This document shows positions 7,040-15,431 of a stretch of DNA of 64,000 bases, in pieces. The notes under the pieces were generated by a model. It searched no databases, had not been told where the DNA came from, and saw only the letters and a program-made list of their open reading frames with translations. The stretch is from contig NZ_JAINZZ010000010.1 of NCBI RefSeq assembly GCF_019890725.1, positions 104,662-168,661 on the forward strand. The letters are read 5' to 3'. The translations under genes and the position numbers were made by a program. The stretch comes from Actinacidiphila acidipaludis (GTDB lineage: Bacteria; Actinomycetota; Actinomycetes; Streptomycetales; Streptomycetaceae). Position 1 is the first letter of the stretch. Every line of letters begins with the position of its first letter.

Positions 7040-8620
7040 ATGAGACGCACGATCGTGCTGGTCTCCAGCGGGGTCCTGCTCGCCGGCGCCGTCGCTGCCG
7101 CACCGGCGGCCGACGCCCACCCCGCCCGGGACATCGTCGTGCCCGCGTCCGTCGGCGAGATCATCGCCGCCGGCCAGGCCGGACGGCAGGGCGTCGACTG
7201 GGCCGCCTGCCCGGCGGACTGGGGGCTGGCCGCACCCGTGCAGTGCGGCTGGGTCACCGTGCCCGTCGACTACAGGCGCCCCTACGGCGCCACCATCAGA
7301 CTCGCCGTCGACCGGGCCGCCAGCACCGGGACCGCGGAGCAGCGGCAGGGCGCGCTGGTGTACAACCCCGGGGGGCCGGGCGGTTCGGGCCTGCGGTTCC
7401 CGCTGCGCGTCACCAGCGGCTCGGCGCTGTGGAAGAACGCCGCCGGCGCCTACGACTTCATCGGCTTCGACCCGCGCGGGGTGGGCCACTCCGCGCCCAT
7501 CTCCTGCGAGGACCCCCAGGAGTACGTCAGCGCCCCCAAGGCCGACCCCGTCCCGGACGACGAGGCCGACAAGCTCGCCCAGCGCAAGCTCGCCCGCGAG
7601 TACGCCGAGGGCTGCCTGGAACGCACCGGCGCGGCCATGCTCGCGCAGATGACCACCGCCAACACCGCGCGCGACCTCGACGTCATCCGTGCCGGTCTCG
7701 GTGAGCACCGCCTCAACTACCTGGGGGTGTCGTACGGCACCTATCTCGGCGCGGTCTACGCGAGCCTGTTCCCGACGCACGTGCGCCGGATGATCGTGGA
7801 CAGCGTCGTCAACCCGGCCGAGGACCAGATCTGGTACCAGAACAACCTCGACCAGGACGTGGCGTTCGAGGGCCGCTGGAAGGACTGGGAGAACTGGGTC
7901 GCCTCCTACGACTCGGTGTACCACCTCGGCGACACGGCGGCCAAGGTCCAGGCCGGCTGGGAGCGGCTGCGCGCGGCCGCCAAGGCGCACCCCATCGGCG
8001 GCGTCGTGGGCCCGTCCGAACTCCTCGGCTTCTTCCAGAACGCGCCGTACTACGACTCCACCTGGGCCACCGTGGCCGGTGTCTGGAGCCGCTACCTCGC
8101 TGGGGACACCCAGGCACTGGTCGACGCGGCGGGCCCGGACATGTCCGACACCAAGGGCAACGCGACGGCGGAGAACGGCACCGCCGTCTACACCGCGGTG
8201 GAGTGCACCGACGCCAAGTGGCCGACGAGCTGGCGCCGATGGGACCACGACAACACCGCGCTCAACGCCCAGTACCCGTTCCTCACCTGGTCCAACGCGT
8301 GGATGAACCTGCCCTGCGCGACCTGGCCGGTGCGGCAGCAGCACCCCGTCGACGTCCGCTCGCACCTCGGGCTGCCGGGCGTGATGATCGTGCAGAGCAC
8401 CCGGGACGCGGCCACCCCGTACACCGGCGCCCTCGAACTGCACAGCAGGCTGGCCGGATCGCGGTTGATCACCGAGAAGGACGCCGGTTCGCACGGCGTC
8501 ACCGGGCTGGTCAACCCCTGCATCAACTCCCGCGTCGACGCCTACCTGCTCAGCGGCACCCTCGACGCGCAGGACGTGGTCTGCCCGCCGCACGCCACGC
8601 CCAAGCCCGCCGGGCAGTAG
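7040..8620 (+). CDS. Secreted alpha/beta hydrolase, tripeptidyl aminopeptidase-like
   Basis: A 526-residue exported peptidase of the S33/TAP type. Residues 1-27 form a signal peptide (core VLVSSGVLLAGAVAAAPAADA). The oxyanion motif is YNPGGPGGSG, the nucleophile is Ser231 in GVSYGTYLG, the acid is the Asp in QSTRDAATPY, and the His is in DAGSHGV. The C-terminal cap with Cys-containing stretches (MNLPCATWP, VNPCINS) is typical of Streptomyces tripeptidyl aminopeptidases. These remove tripeptides from secreted proteins or scavenge peptides outside the cell. GGGGAGG lies 9 bases before the ATG. A strong hairpin terminator follows directly. Confidence 0.9.
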   Translation: MRRTIVLVSSGVLLAGAVAAAPAADAHPARDIVVPASVGEIIAAGQAGRQGVDWAACPADWGLAAPVQCGWVTVPVDYRRPYGATIRLAVDRAASTGTAEQRQGALVYNPGGPGGSGLRFPLRVTSGSALWKNAAGAYDFIGFDPRGVGHSAPISCEDPQEYVSAPKADPVPDDEADKLAQRKLAREYAEGCLERTGAAMLAQMTTANTARDLDVIRAGLGEHRLNYLGVSYGTYLGAVYASLFPTHVRRMIVDSVVNPAEDQIWYQNNLDQDVAFEGRWKDWENWVASYDSVYHLGDTAAKVQAGWERLRAAAKAHPIGGVVGPSELLGFFQNAPYYDSTWATVAGVWSRYLAGDTQALVDAAGPDMSDTKGNATAENGTAVYTAVECTDAKWPTSWRRWDHDNTALNAQYPFLTWSNAWMNLPCATWPVRQQHPVDVRSHLGLPGVMIVQSTRDAATPYTGALELHSRLAGSRLITEKDAGSHGVTGLVNPCINSRVDAYLLSGTLDAQDVVCPPHATPKPAGQ

Positions 8621-8625
8621 ACGGG

Positions 8626-8661
8626 GAGTGGCCCGCGAGCCGTCCGGCTCGCGGGCCACTC
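8626..8661. terminator. Hairpin terminator, bidirectional
   Basis: A perfect 16-bp stem (8626-8641 with 8646-8661; arms begin GAGTGGCCCGCGAGC) with a 4-base loop. It starts 5 bases after the hydrolase stop codon and lies before the end of the convergent deacylase gene. No T-tract follows, as is usual in Streptomyces. Confidence 0.8.
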
Positions 8662-8680
8662 GTGTCCCCGGCGCGGCCGT

Positions 8681-9238
8681 TCAGCCCGCGATCGACTCGG
8701 TGCGCGGCGCGGCGATCCGCAGGTAGTCCTTGACCGACAGCGCCAGCGACCGGTCCAGGCGGGCGGCGTTGAAGAAGATCTCGTCGTGCACCAGCAGGTC
8801 CGGGTCCACGACCAGTTCGAGCCGCTCGTCGAAGGAGAACGGCAGCACGGTGCCGCTCACACTGCCGGCCAGCCGCTCGGCGATGTCACGGGAGGCGAAG
8901 GACGCGTAGGTGCCCTCCAGGAGGGCCTTGACCGCGCCGATGTCCACCCGCCGGTCGCCGGGCACGACGGCCAGCACGTAACGCGTCACCTTCTTGCCGA
9001 CCTTGACCATGACCACGATGCACTTGGCCGCCTGCGCCAGGGTGTTGCCGCGGAGTTCGCTCACCACCTCGGTGGCGCCCTCCGGAGCGTGATCGATCGT
9101 CCGGTACTGCGCGCCCTGTTCGTCCAGCAGCGCGATCAGCCGGTCGTACTGGGCGTGCGTGTCCCGTTCCGTGCCGGAGTCGCCGCCGCCGTCACCCGCG
9201 GTGGTTCCGGCGCTGTCCTGTGTTCCGTGCTCGCTCAT
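8681..9238 (-). CDS. YbaK/EbsC family aminoacyl-tRNA deacylase-like protein
   Basis: A 185-residue protein with a YbaK/ProX editing domain over residues 30-180. Family features visible are VSELRGNTLAQAAKCIVVMVKVG (with the conserved substrate-site Lys), VPGDRRVDIGAVKALL and a GSVSGTVLPFSF loop. Members hydrolyse mischarged Cys- or Ala-tRNAs in trans. The first 28 residues are Gly/Ser/Asp-rich and probably disordered. The start at 9238 is the ATG of MSEHGTQDS; a later start would still keep the domain. The precise tRNA substrate is unknown. Confidence 0.85.
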   Translation of the reverse strand: MSEHGTQDSAGTTAGDGGGDSGTERDTHAQYDRLIALLDEQGAQYRTIDHAPEGATEVVSELRGNTLAQAAKCIVVMVKVGKKVTRYVLAVVPGDRRVDIGAVKALLEGTYASFASRDIAERLAGSVSGTVLPFSFDERLELVVDPDLLVHDEIFFNAARLDRSLALSVKDYLRIAAPRTESIAG

Positions 9239-9267
9239 ACCCGCCTACGGTCGTCGTTGCTGGTCGG

Positions 9268-10131
9268 TCACCGCACCGGCGCCGCGTCCTGCGGCGGGGT
9301 GCCGAAGGCGGCGGCGAAGGCCGCCCTCGTGGGGGAGTCCGCCCGCCGGTCCAGGACGGCGAACACCACCTCGTCCACGGCGCGGGCGAACCGTCCGTCG
9401 CCGGTCAGCAGCCGGGCGAAGGCCGCCGCGACCCGCACCGGGTCGTTCCGGAAGACGCCGCAGCCCCACGCGCCCAGCACAAGTCGCCGGTACCCGTGGG
9501 CGACGGCCACCTCCAGGACCCGCTCGGCCCGCACGTCCAGCGCCGGGCCGACCTCGCCGCTCCGTTCCGGCATCGTACGCGCGATGACGCCGGCGTTCGG
9601 CGCGGGGGAGGTGAGGAATCCCGCGGTGAAGGGCGTGTTGAGGAGGCTGCCCGAGTCGTCGCGGAAGACCGGCACGGCGGGGGAGTGGATGACGCGGTCG
9701 CTGTAGAACGGGTCGCGCACCTCGCGGTGGTGGGCGTAGAACTCCGGCGCGCGCAGCAGGCAGAAGTACAGCGCGGAGGCCCGGCAGAGCGCCTCCTCCT
9801 GCGCCTGGGCGCCGTTGACGTAGCCGCCGCCGGGGTTGCGGGCGGAGGCGAAGTTGAGCACCGCCACCGGTCCGGAACCGCCGCCGTCCGAGGCGGCCAG
9901 CCGCCGGGCCGCGACCGTGCTGCTCTCGCCGGTCACCGTGCACCGCGCCCTCTTCGGGCCGTCGCCGACCGCCGTCACCGGGACGGGCCCGGGGCCGAAC
10001 ATCCGGGTGCCGTCCGCCGCCGCCCCGACCGCGGTGGCGAGATACACCCGGCCGCCGCCCGGCGCCGTGTACCCGCCGTCGGCGACGATCCGTTCGTTCT
10101 CGCGGGCGATGTTCCGCAGTCGCGCACTCAT
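9268..10131 (-). CDS. Bacterial-type poly(ADP-ribose) glycohydrolase, macro-domain fold (TIGR02452-like)
   Basis: A 287-residue protein with the PARG catalytic signature: Gly-Gly-Gly at 101-103 (ARNPGGGYVNG) and Gln-Glu-Glu at 111-113 (AQAQEEALCRAS). Other family blocks are PVAVLNFAS, VIHSPAVPVFRD, and the C-terminal LVLGAWGCGVFRNDP, where the ADP-ribose pyrophosphate loop lies. This enzyme class removes poly(ADP-ribose), or O-linked ADP-ribose, from proteins. The N-terminal 40 residues (RLRNIARENERIVADGGY) match the DUF2263 accessory segment. It lies 29 bases upstream of the YbaK gene on the same strand, so the two may be co-transcribed. Confidence 0.88.
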   Translation of the reverse strand: MSARLRNIARENERIVADGGYTAPGGGRVYLATAVGAAADGTRMFGPGPVPVTAVGDGPKRARCTVTGESSTVAARRLAASDGGGSGPVAVLNFASARNPGGGYVNGAQAQEEALCRASALYFCLLRAPEFYAHHREVRDPFYSDRVIHSPAVPVFRDDSGSLLNTPFTAGFLTSPAPNAGVIARTMPERSGEVGPALDVRAERVLEVAVAHGYRRLVLGAWGCGVFRNDPVRVAAAFARLLTGDGRFARAVDEVVFAVLDRRADSPTRAAFAAAFGTPPQDAAPVR

Positions 10132-10291
10132 GACCTCCGACCCTAGAGGCGCCGCCGAGGAGCGGGCCAGCGGATATCCCCCCGCCGAGCCGCTCCTTGC
10201 ACCGGACCGCAGACGCGATATAGCGTGAGTTCGCCGCGCAGCCGAGCCGGCTCGTGCCCGCGCTGACCCCCACGCCCCAGGAGGTCCTCCG

Positions 10292-10891
10292 GTGTCCGAA
10301 CTGTCGCCGCGGGAGCAGCCCGCCGACGCGCACCTGCGGGCGAGCGACGACGAGCGCGACCACACCGCCGCGGTCCTGGCCGACGCCCTCGCGCAGGGGC
10401 GGCTCACCGTCGAGGAGCACGCCGAGCGGCTGGAGGCGGTCTACGCCGCCCGCACCCGTGGCGAACTCGCCCCGCTCACCGCCGATCTGCCCGTCCCGGC
10501 CCACGGCGCCCCGCTGACCTCGCCCGCCGACGGCGAGCCGGTGCCGGCGGTGTTCGGCAAGGTGCGCCGCGCCGGACAGTGGCCGGTCCCGCCGCACACC
10601 GTCGCGCACGCCACGTTCGGCGCGGTCGTCATCGACCTGCGGCAGGCCGTCTTCACCCGCCGCGAGGTCGTGGTGGAGGCCGGGTCGCTGTTCGGCAAGG
10701 TCGAGATCCTGGTGCCCGACGACGCCCAGGTCTGCGACACCGGCACGGCTCTGTTCGGCAAGCGGTCCCACCTGGGCGGCGGCGAGGAGAAGTCCGGTGA
10801 CGGGCCGGTGGTGCGCATCACCGGCCGCTCGGTGTTCGGTCATGTGCGGGTGATGCGGGCCTACCCGTACTCCTGGCGCGACGGACGCTGA
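10292..10891 (+). CDS. DUF1707 and LiaF-like C-terminal domain protein
   Basis: A 199-residue soluble protein. Residues 14-66 form the DUF1707 motif (LRASDDERDHTAAVLADALAQGRLTVEEHAERLEAV), common in actinobacterial SHOCT-like proteins. Residues 88-190 form the β-helical cell-wall-active-antibiotic-response domain found at the end of LiaF, with repeats of FGAVVIDLR, LFGKVEILVP and VFGHVRV. Many homologues also have membrane segments; this one has none. It starts at a GTG preceded by AGGAGG. Role unknown; the LiaF resemblance hints at envelope-stress signalling, but that is only inference. Confidence 0.82.
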   Translation: MSELSPREQPADAHLRASDDERDHTAAVLADALAQGRLTVEEHAERLEAVYAARTRGELAPLTADLPVPAHGAPLTSPADGEPVPAVFGKVRRAGQWPVPPHTVAHATFGAVVIDLRQAVFTRREVVVEAGSLFGKVEILVPDDAQVCDTGTALFGKRSHLGGGEEKSGDGPVVRITGRSVFGHVRVMRAYPYSWRDGR

Positions 10892-10924
10892 AGGTCACGC
10901 TCAGCCGCAGACACCGGCCCGCGG

Positions 10925-10980
10925 ACCCTCACCCTCACCCTCAGCTTCACCTTCCACCTCCACCTCCACCTCCACCTCCG
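10925..10980. repeat. Simple hexamer repeats
   Basis: Between two convergent genes lie about three ACCCTC units followed by about five CCACCT units, with a short break between. The plus strand is strongly pyrimidine-rich here. This is simple-sequence DNA that probably varies between strains, with no gene. Confidence 0.7.
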
Positions 10981-11000
10981 GCCTCGGGCAGGCTCCGTGC

Positions 11001-12044
11001 TCAGCGGCCCGTCTCCGCCAGCCAGGCGTCCTCCGCCGCGTAGTCGAACCAGTCCGCGTGGTCCGACAGCCGGGCGACGACCGGGAACGCCGCCCGCCAG
11101 TCCCCGCCCCGCACCGCGTCCGCCAGCCACTCCACCGTGCCCGGCAGCGACTCCTCGTACGAGGTCACCGCCCGGTACCCCAACTCCCGTTCCGCCGCCG
11201 CCATGTCGAGCACGATCGGGTACGGCACCGACCAGGGGCTGTCGCCGACGGTGGCACTCGGCGGCGGGCCGTCCACCAGCACCGTGCGCGCCCCGGCGCC
11301 CAGCACCTCGTCCACGGCGGCGGCGATCCCCGCCACCGTGGGCACCTCGGGGTCACCGGCGTTGAGGACGCGCGACCCCGGCCTGCGTGCCGCCAGACGC
11401 ACCAGTTCGGCGATGTTCGCGGTGTGCACCGGGTGGAACCGGCTCGCTCCGCCGTACGACAGCACCCGCACCGGACGGCCGTCCAACGCCCGCTTGGCGA
11501 AGTACAGTTCGCGCGGCATCGGGCTGAAGCTGCCGTGGATCGCGCCCGCCCGCAGCAGCGTGGTGGGCAGCCGGTCGCCGGCTGCCAGCAACTCCTGCTC
11601 CAGCGCGACCTTGCGGGTCCCGTAGGTGTCCGCACCGGGCGCGGCCGTGCCGCAGCTCTCCGGCAGCGGCACCGGGTACCGCGGGAACCCGTCCGGCTCC
11701 TCCTGGGTGTCGAAGTTGCGGCCCGCCTCGTCCTGGTACACCGCCGCGCTGGAGATCACCACGGCCGAGCCGATCCGGTCCGCGAGCGAGAGCAACTGGC
11801 GCGCGTCGCCCGCGTCGTACGCCACGCAGTCCAGCAGGACGTCCACGCCGCCGCCGAGCGCGGCCGCCAGCGCGTCGGTGTCCGTGCGGTCGACGCGGGC
11901 CGTGCGGACGCCCTCCGGCCACAGCGGGTCCGCGCCGCCGCCCCGGGAGGCGGCCGTCACCTCCCAGCCGTCCTCGGCCAGGGCGCGCACCGCCTGCCGT
12001 CCGATCTGTCCTGAAGCGCCGATCACCAGCGCGGTTCCTGTCAT
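11001..12044 (-). CDS. NAD-dependent epimerase/dehydratase family protein
   Basis: A 347-residue extended-SDR-fold protein. The nucleotide loop is GASGQIGRQAV (residues 9-19). The acidic residue ending the second β-strand is not obvious, so NADP may be preferred. The catalytic YxxxK is YGTRKVALEQ near residue 142, with a Ser from VVISSAAVYQ. It resembles isoflavone-reductase/nucleotide-sugar-epimerase-like actinobacterial proteins of unknown substrate. It lies 76 bases downstream of the acyltransferase gene on the same strand and may be co-transcribed. Confidence 0.85.
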   Translation of the reverse strand: MTGTALVIGASGQIGRQAVRALAEDGWEVTAASRGGGADPLWPEGVRTARVDRTDTDALAAALGGGVDVLLDCVAYDAGDARQLLSLADRIGSAVVISSAAVYQDEAGRNFDTQEEPDGFPRYPVPLPESCGTAAPGADTYGTRKVALEQELLAAGDRLPTTLLRAGAIHGSFSPMPRELYFAKRALDGRPVRVLSYGGASRFHPVHTANIAELVRLAARRPGSRVLNAGDPEVPTVAGIAAAVDEVLGAGARTVLVDGPPPSATVGDSPWSVPYPIVLDMAAAERELGYRAVTSYEESLPGTVEWLADAVRGGDWRAAFPVVARLSDHADWFDYAAEDAWLAETGR

Positions 12045-12120
12045 GCCGCGACGTTACGTTCGCCCGGGACGCCGGGACCAGGGGCGTTCGCCCGTCGCGG
12101 ATCCGCTGTGGGCGTGGCGC

Positions 12121-12855
12121 TCAGGGCTTGCGGCGCAGCCGCGACGTCACCTTGTGCTGCTGCTCCTGCTCGGCCTTCACCTCGCCCGCGTAGCGGTCGA
12201 CGTACTCCTGGCCCGACATCGCCAGGATCTCGTACATGATCTCGTCGGTCACCGCGCGGACCGCCTCGCGCCGGTCGTCCATGCCCGCGAACCGGCTGAA
12301 GTCCAGCGGCCGGCCGAAGCGGATGGCGACCCGGCCGATCCGCGGCACCACCCGTCCGGGCGGCTGGAGTTCGAAGGTGCCGACCATCGCGCAGGGCACC
12401 ACGGGCACACCGGCGCGCAGCGCCATCACGGCCACTCCGGTGCGGCCGCGGTACAGGCGGCCGTCGTGCGAGCGGGTGCCCTCGGGGTAGATGCCGAGCA
12501 ACTCGCCCTTCTCCAGCACCTCGAGACCCGCGGTGATGGCGGACTGCGCGGCCTTGCCGCCCGAGCGGTCCACCGGGATCTGGCCCACGCTGCGGAAGAA
12601 CGCCGCCGTCAGCCGCCCCTTCAGACCCGGCCCGGTGAAGTACTCGGCCTTCGCGAGGAAGGTGATCCGACGCGGCAGGATCGCCGGCATCAGGAAGTGG
12701 TCGGAGAACGACAGGTGGTTGCCCGCGACGATCGCCGCGCCCGTCTCCGGGATGTTCTCCATGCCCTCGATCCGCGGCCGGAACAGCAGCCGCAGAAGGG
12801 GCCCGAGGAGCACGTACTTGAGCAACCTGTAGAACACGGCGGCTGTCTCCCCCAT
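12121..12855 (-). CDS. 1-acyl-sn-glycerol-3-phosphate acyltransferase family (PlsC-like)
   Basis: A 244-residue membrane-associated acyltransferase. The catalytic NHxxxxD box is NHLSFSD near residues 45-51, and the phosphate-binding motif is PEGTRSHDGRLYRGRTG. A hydrophobic N-terminal segment (VFYRLLKYVLLGPLLRLLF) anchors it to the membrane. Members transfer an acyl chain to lysophosphatidic acid in phospholipid synthesis, but Streptomyces have several paralogues and the acceptor of this one is unknown. The ATG at 12855 gives MGETAAVFYRLLKY. It has a basic, Gln-rich C-terminus. Confidence 0.87.
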   Translation of the reverse strand: MGETAAVFYRLLKYVLLGPLLRLLFRPRIEGMENIPETGAAIVAGNHLSFSDHFLMPAILPRRITFLAKAEYFTGPGLKGRLTAAFFRSVGQIPVDRSGGKAAQSAITAGLEVLEKGELLGIYPEGTRSHDGRLYRGRTGVAVMALRAGVPVVPCAMVGTFELQPPGRVVPRIGRVAIRFGRPLDFSRFAGMDDRREAVRAVTDEIMYEILAMSGQEYVDRYAGEVKAEQEQQHKVTSRLRRKP

Positions 12856-12911
12856 GACCGGGTCCCGGCAGGTCCGGGTCGTCCCGGCAGAGTAGTGCGC
12901 CGCGCGGGCCC

Positions 12912-13247
12912 TCACCAGGGGCCACGGCGCGCGCGCCGATGAACCGGGTGCGGGCCCGGCACGCCCCGGCACCCGGCGGGAGCGTGCCGCGGCCGACCGA
13001 GGAGTTCGCCGCCCGTGTCGGCGAGGTGGCCAGGAACAGGCCAGGAACAGGCCAGGAACAGGCCAGGGGCAGGCCAGGGGCGCAGCTCAGTGGGCAGGCG
13101 GATGACGGCGACGCCGGCGGTGCAGAGCAGGAGCACGACCCAGCCGAACCAGAGCCAGCCGCCGGCTCCCAGCGCCACCGTGTAGGCCACGACCAGCACG
13201 AGCGTCGTGGCCGTCGTCACGGCCATGGTCTTGGCGGCTCCCGGCAT
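12912..13247 (-). CDS. Small membrane protein with repeat-generated C-terminus
   Basis: A 111-residue frame. Residues 8-50 form one or two hydrophobic helices (TATTLVLVVAYTVALGAGGWLWFGWVVLLLCTAGVAVIRL). After RLPTELRPW the rest is unlike protein: it is translated from an 11-bp tandem repeat at 13029-13081 and beyond. Because 11 is not a multiple of 3, the copy number changes the reading frame of the tail, so the functional protein probably ends near the repeat. The start is uncertain: ATG at 13247 or at 13226. Function unknown. Confidence 0.5.
   Translation of the reverse strand: MPGAAKTMAVTTATTLVLVVAYTVALGAGGWLWFGWVVLLLCTAGVAVIRLPTELRPWPAPGLFLACSWPVPGHLADTGGELLGRPRHAPAGCRGVPGPHPVHRRARRGPW
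13029..13081. repeat. 11-bp tandem repeat, about five copies
   Basis: The unit CCAGGAACAGG occurs three times exactly, then twice as CCAGGGGCAGG with a partial end. The unit length is not a multiple of three, and it lies in the 3' part of a small minus-strand frame, so slippage would change that protein's tail. Confidence 0.88.
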
Positions 13248-13315
13248 CGTCGGCCTCCCTCCGGGGCGGCACGGCGGCCCCGACCGCCATGGTCGCTCGC
13301 GGCTGCGCTCCGGCG

Positions 13316-14365
13316 CTACCACTGCCCGTCGGTCACCACGCCCGGATCGTCGCCGAGCTGCTTCACCTGGCCGGGCTGGACCGGCGCCCACGGCTGCTGG
13401 TCGTCGCCCAGCCAGTCGCCGACCGGCTTGACCTGCGCCAGGTCCCCGGCCGGGGCCAGGTCCTCGGCGTCCGCGTCGTAGTAGTCGAACCACGGCAGTC
13501 CCGCGGAGTTGTACGCCGCGCGGTCCACCGGGGACTCCGGCGCCGGCCCCCCGGTGATCTCCCGCCACTGCGGCACGGTCGCCAGGTGCACGAACACCCG
13601 GCCGGACGGCTCGTCCTGCCAGTCCGACAGCGGCCGTTCGTCGCGGTACACCTCCTGCCGCATCCGCCCGCCCGCGCCGAGCCCCATGGCCGGTGCGGCG
13701 GCCCGGGCCGGGGCGGGCGGCAGCGATCCCGCGGCCGCCTGCGAGGAGAAGGTCAGGCCGCCGCCGGGCGCCATCGGCACCGGGCCCCCCGGGCCCGGCC
13801 CGTGACCCCAGCCGCCGCGCGCCCGTCGGGCCTGCGCGGCGTGCCAGCGCTCCAGCTCGTCCTCCCGCAGTTCGAACACCTGGAGCTGGACGCCGCCCCA
13901 CACCTCCTCGCCCGTGACCTGGCCCTCGACCGTTGCCCCGAGTCCCAGGGGCACCGCGACGAACTGGCGGATCGTGCCGGAGCCGGAGTTGATGCCGTCC
14001 AGCCAGGGCTGGCGGGGCAGTACGACGTAGTTCTGCGGGTCCTGCGCCAGCCGGTCGCTCCACGGCTTCCCGGACACCGCGCAGACCTTGCCGACGCCCA
14101 CCTGCAGCGCCACCGGCACCGGCGAGGAGAAGCTCAGCCACATCGCCTCGCGCTGGTAGACCGGCAGCAGGACCCCGCCGCGCTCCCGCCACTCGGCCGG
14201 CGCGGTGTCCGCGTGGTCCGCGACGCGCCGCAGCGGGAACGCCCCCAGGCCGGGCGGCAGCGGGTGCGTCCCCGTCTCCGGCAGCCGCAGCGTCCGCATG
14301 AACCTGACCGTCGCGCCGCCCGGCAACTCCAGCGCCGCCTCCGTGATCCGCACCTGCCCGCCCAT
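13316..14365 (-). CDS. Conserved hypothetical protein downstream of the CtaG-like gene
   Basis: A 349-residue protein without signal peptide or membrane helices, Pro/Gly-rich between residues 195 and 225. The N-terminal half (VRITEAALELPGGATVRFMRTLRLPETGTHPLPPGLGAFPLR) reads like a β-rich domain. The C-terminal half has Trp-containing repeats (PWFDYYDAD, PVGDWLGDDQQPWAP). I do not recognise a named domain. It begins 14 bases after the CtaG-like stop codon, so the two are one operon and it may work with or on that membrane protein. Long acidic and aromatic stretches suggest protein binding. Confidence 0.72.
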   Translation of the reverse strand: MGGQVRITEAALELPGGATVRFMRTLRLPETGTHPLPPGLGAFPLRRVADHADTAPAEWRERGGVLLPVYQREAMWLSFSSPVPVALQVGVGKVCAVSGKPWSDRLAQDPQNYVVLPRQPWLDGINSGSGTIRQFVAVPLGLGATVEGQVTGEEVWGGVQLQVFELREDELERWHAAQARRARGGWGHGPGPGGPVPMAPGGGLTFSSQAAAGSLPPAPARAAAPAMGLGAGGRMRQEVYRDERPLSDWQDEPSGRVFVHLATVPQWREITGGPAPESPVDRAAYNSAGLPWFDYYDADAEDLAPAGDLAQVKPVGDWLGDDQQPWAPVQPGQVKQLGDDPGVVTDGQW

Positions 14366-14379
14366 CCAGGCCCCTTCCG

Positions 14380-15333
14380 TCAGCCGCGGCCGCGCGCCTC
14401 CAGCGAAGCCAGATAGGCGTTGTAGGCCACGAGTTCCGCGTCCCCGTCGCGGTCCGCGGCCCGGTCCTTGCGACGGGCCTGCCGCTGCTCGGAGGTGTAC
14501 CACTGGAAGAGCAGCGCCACCAGCACGATGACGGACGGGATCTCGCTGAACGCCCACGCGATGCCGCCCGCCGCGGTCTGGTCGCTCAGTGGATCGATGC
14601 CCAGCGACGCCGCCGGGTGCTTGAACGTCGAGACCATCGGCTCGCTCGCCATCATCAGGGCGATGCCGAAGAACGCGTGGAACGGCATCCCGGCGAACAG
14701 CTCCAGCATGCGCATCACATAGCCGGGCCGGTGCGGCCCCGGGTCCACGCCCATGATCGGCCAGAAGAACACCAGGCCCACCGCGAGGAAGTGGATCATC
14801 ATCGCGATGTGCCCGGCCCGGTTGCCCATCAGGCTGTCGAACAGCGACGTGAAGTACAGCGCGTACAGGCTCGCGATGAACAGCGGGATGGTGAACGCCG
14901 GGTGCGTGATGATCCGCATGTAGCGGCTGTGCAGCAGCTTCACCAGCAGCTCGCGCGGTCCGGTCCTGCCGCGGCGCGCGGTGGGCAGCGCCCGCAGCGC
15001 CAGCGTCACCGGCGCCCCCAGCAGCAGTAGTATCGGGGACAGCATGCTGAGGATCATGTGCTGGATCATGTGCACGCTGAACATGACCATGCCGTAGTCG
15101 TTCAGCTTGGTGCACATCGTCACGCCGACCGTCAGCACGCCCAGCGCGAAGGCGATCGTGCGGCCCACCGGCCAGCGGTCGCCGCGCCGGCGCAGCCGGA
15201 CGACGCCCCAGCCGTACAGCACGAGCAGCAGCGCGCATGCCACGAGGAAGAACGGGTCACCGCCGAAGGCGAGCCCCCGGCCCAGAGTGAACGGCGGCAA
15301 GTCCATGTGCATGCCGTGCCCGCCGTGATCCAT
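14380..15333 (-). CDS. CtaG-like cytochrome c oxidase assembly membrane protein
   Basis: A 317-residue polytopic protein with about seven hydrophobic helices (for example PFFLVACALLLVLYGWGVV, IPLFIASLYALYF, AGHIAMMIHFLAVGLVFFWPI). The His-rich N-terminus (MDHGGHGMHMD) and many Met/His residues in helices (VHMIQHMILS, MPFHAFFGIALMM) are typical of the CtaG_caa3 family, which helps assemble the copper centre of caa3-type oxidase. Some actinobacterial members carry copper transport roles instead. It leads an operon with the 349-residue hypothetical protein. Confidence 0.88.
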   Translation of the reverse strand: MDHGGHGMHMDLPPFTLGRGLAFGGDPFFLVACALLLVLYGWGVVRLRRRGDRWPVGRTIAFALGVLTVGVTMCTKLNDYGMVMFSVHMIQHMILSMLSPILLLLGAPVTLALRALPTARRGRTGPRELLVKLLHSRYMRIITHPAFTIPLFIASLYALYFTSLFDSLMGNRAGHIAMMIHFLAVGLVFFWPIMGVDPGPHRPGYVMRMLELFAGMPFHAFFGIALMMASEPMVSTFKHPAASLGIDPLSDQTAAGGIAWAFSEIPSVIVLVALLFQWYTSEQRQARRKDRAADRDGDAELVAYNAYLASLEARGRG

Positions 15334-15370
15334 CTGTCACTCCTTCGACCGTTGTGCCCGAACCAGGGTA

Positions 15371-15408
15371 GAACCGCCCCCGGCCGCGGCTGCGGCCGGG
15401 GGCGGTTC
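15371..15408. terminator. Hairpin terminator after pfkA
   Basis: A perfect 17-bp stem (15371-15387 with 15392-15408; arm begins GAACCGCCCCCGGCCGC) and a 4-base loop. On the minus strand it lies just past the pfkA stop codon and upstream of the CtaG-like gene, separating the two units. Confidence 0.8.
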
Positions 15409-15431
15409 GGCGAGCGGGGACGGTCAGACGC

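Noticed and set aside
10925..10980. Hexamer repeats as a protein-coding repeat
   Set aside because: No frame across them belongs to a gene; they lie between convergent stops.
13029..13081. CRISPR-like repeat
   Set aside because: The 11-bp units are adjacent with no spacers; it is a simple tandem repeat.
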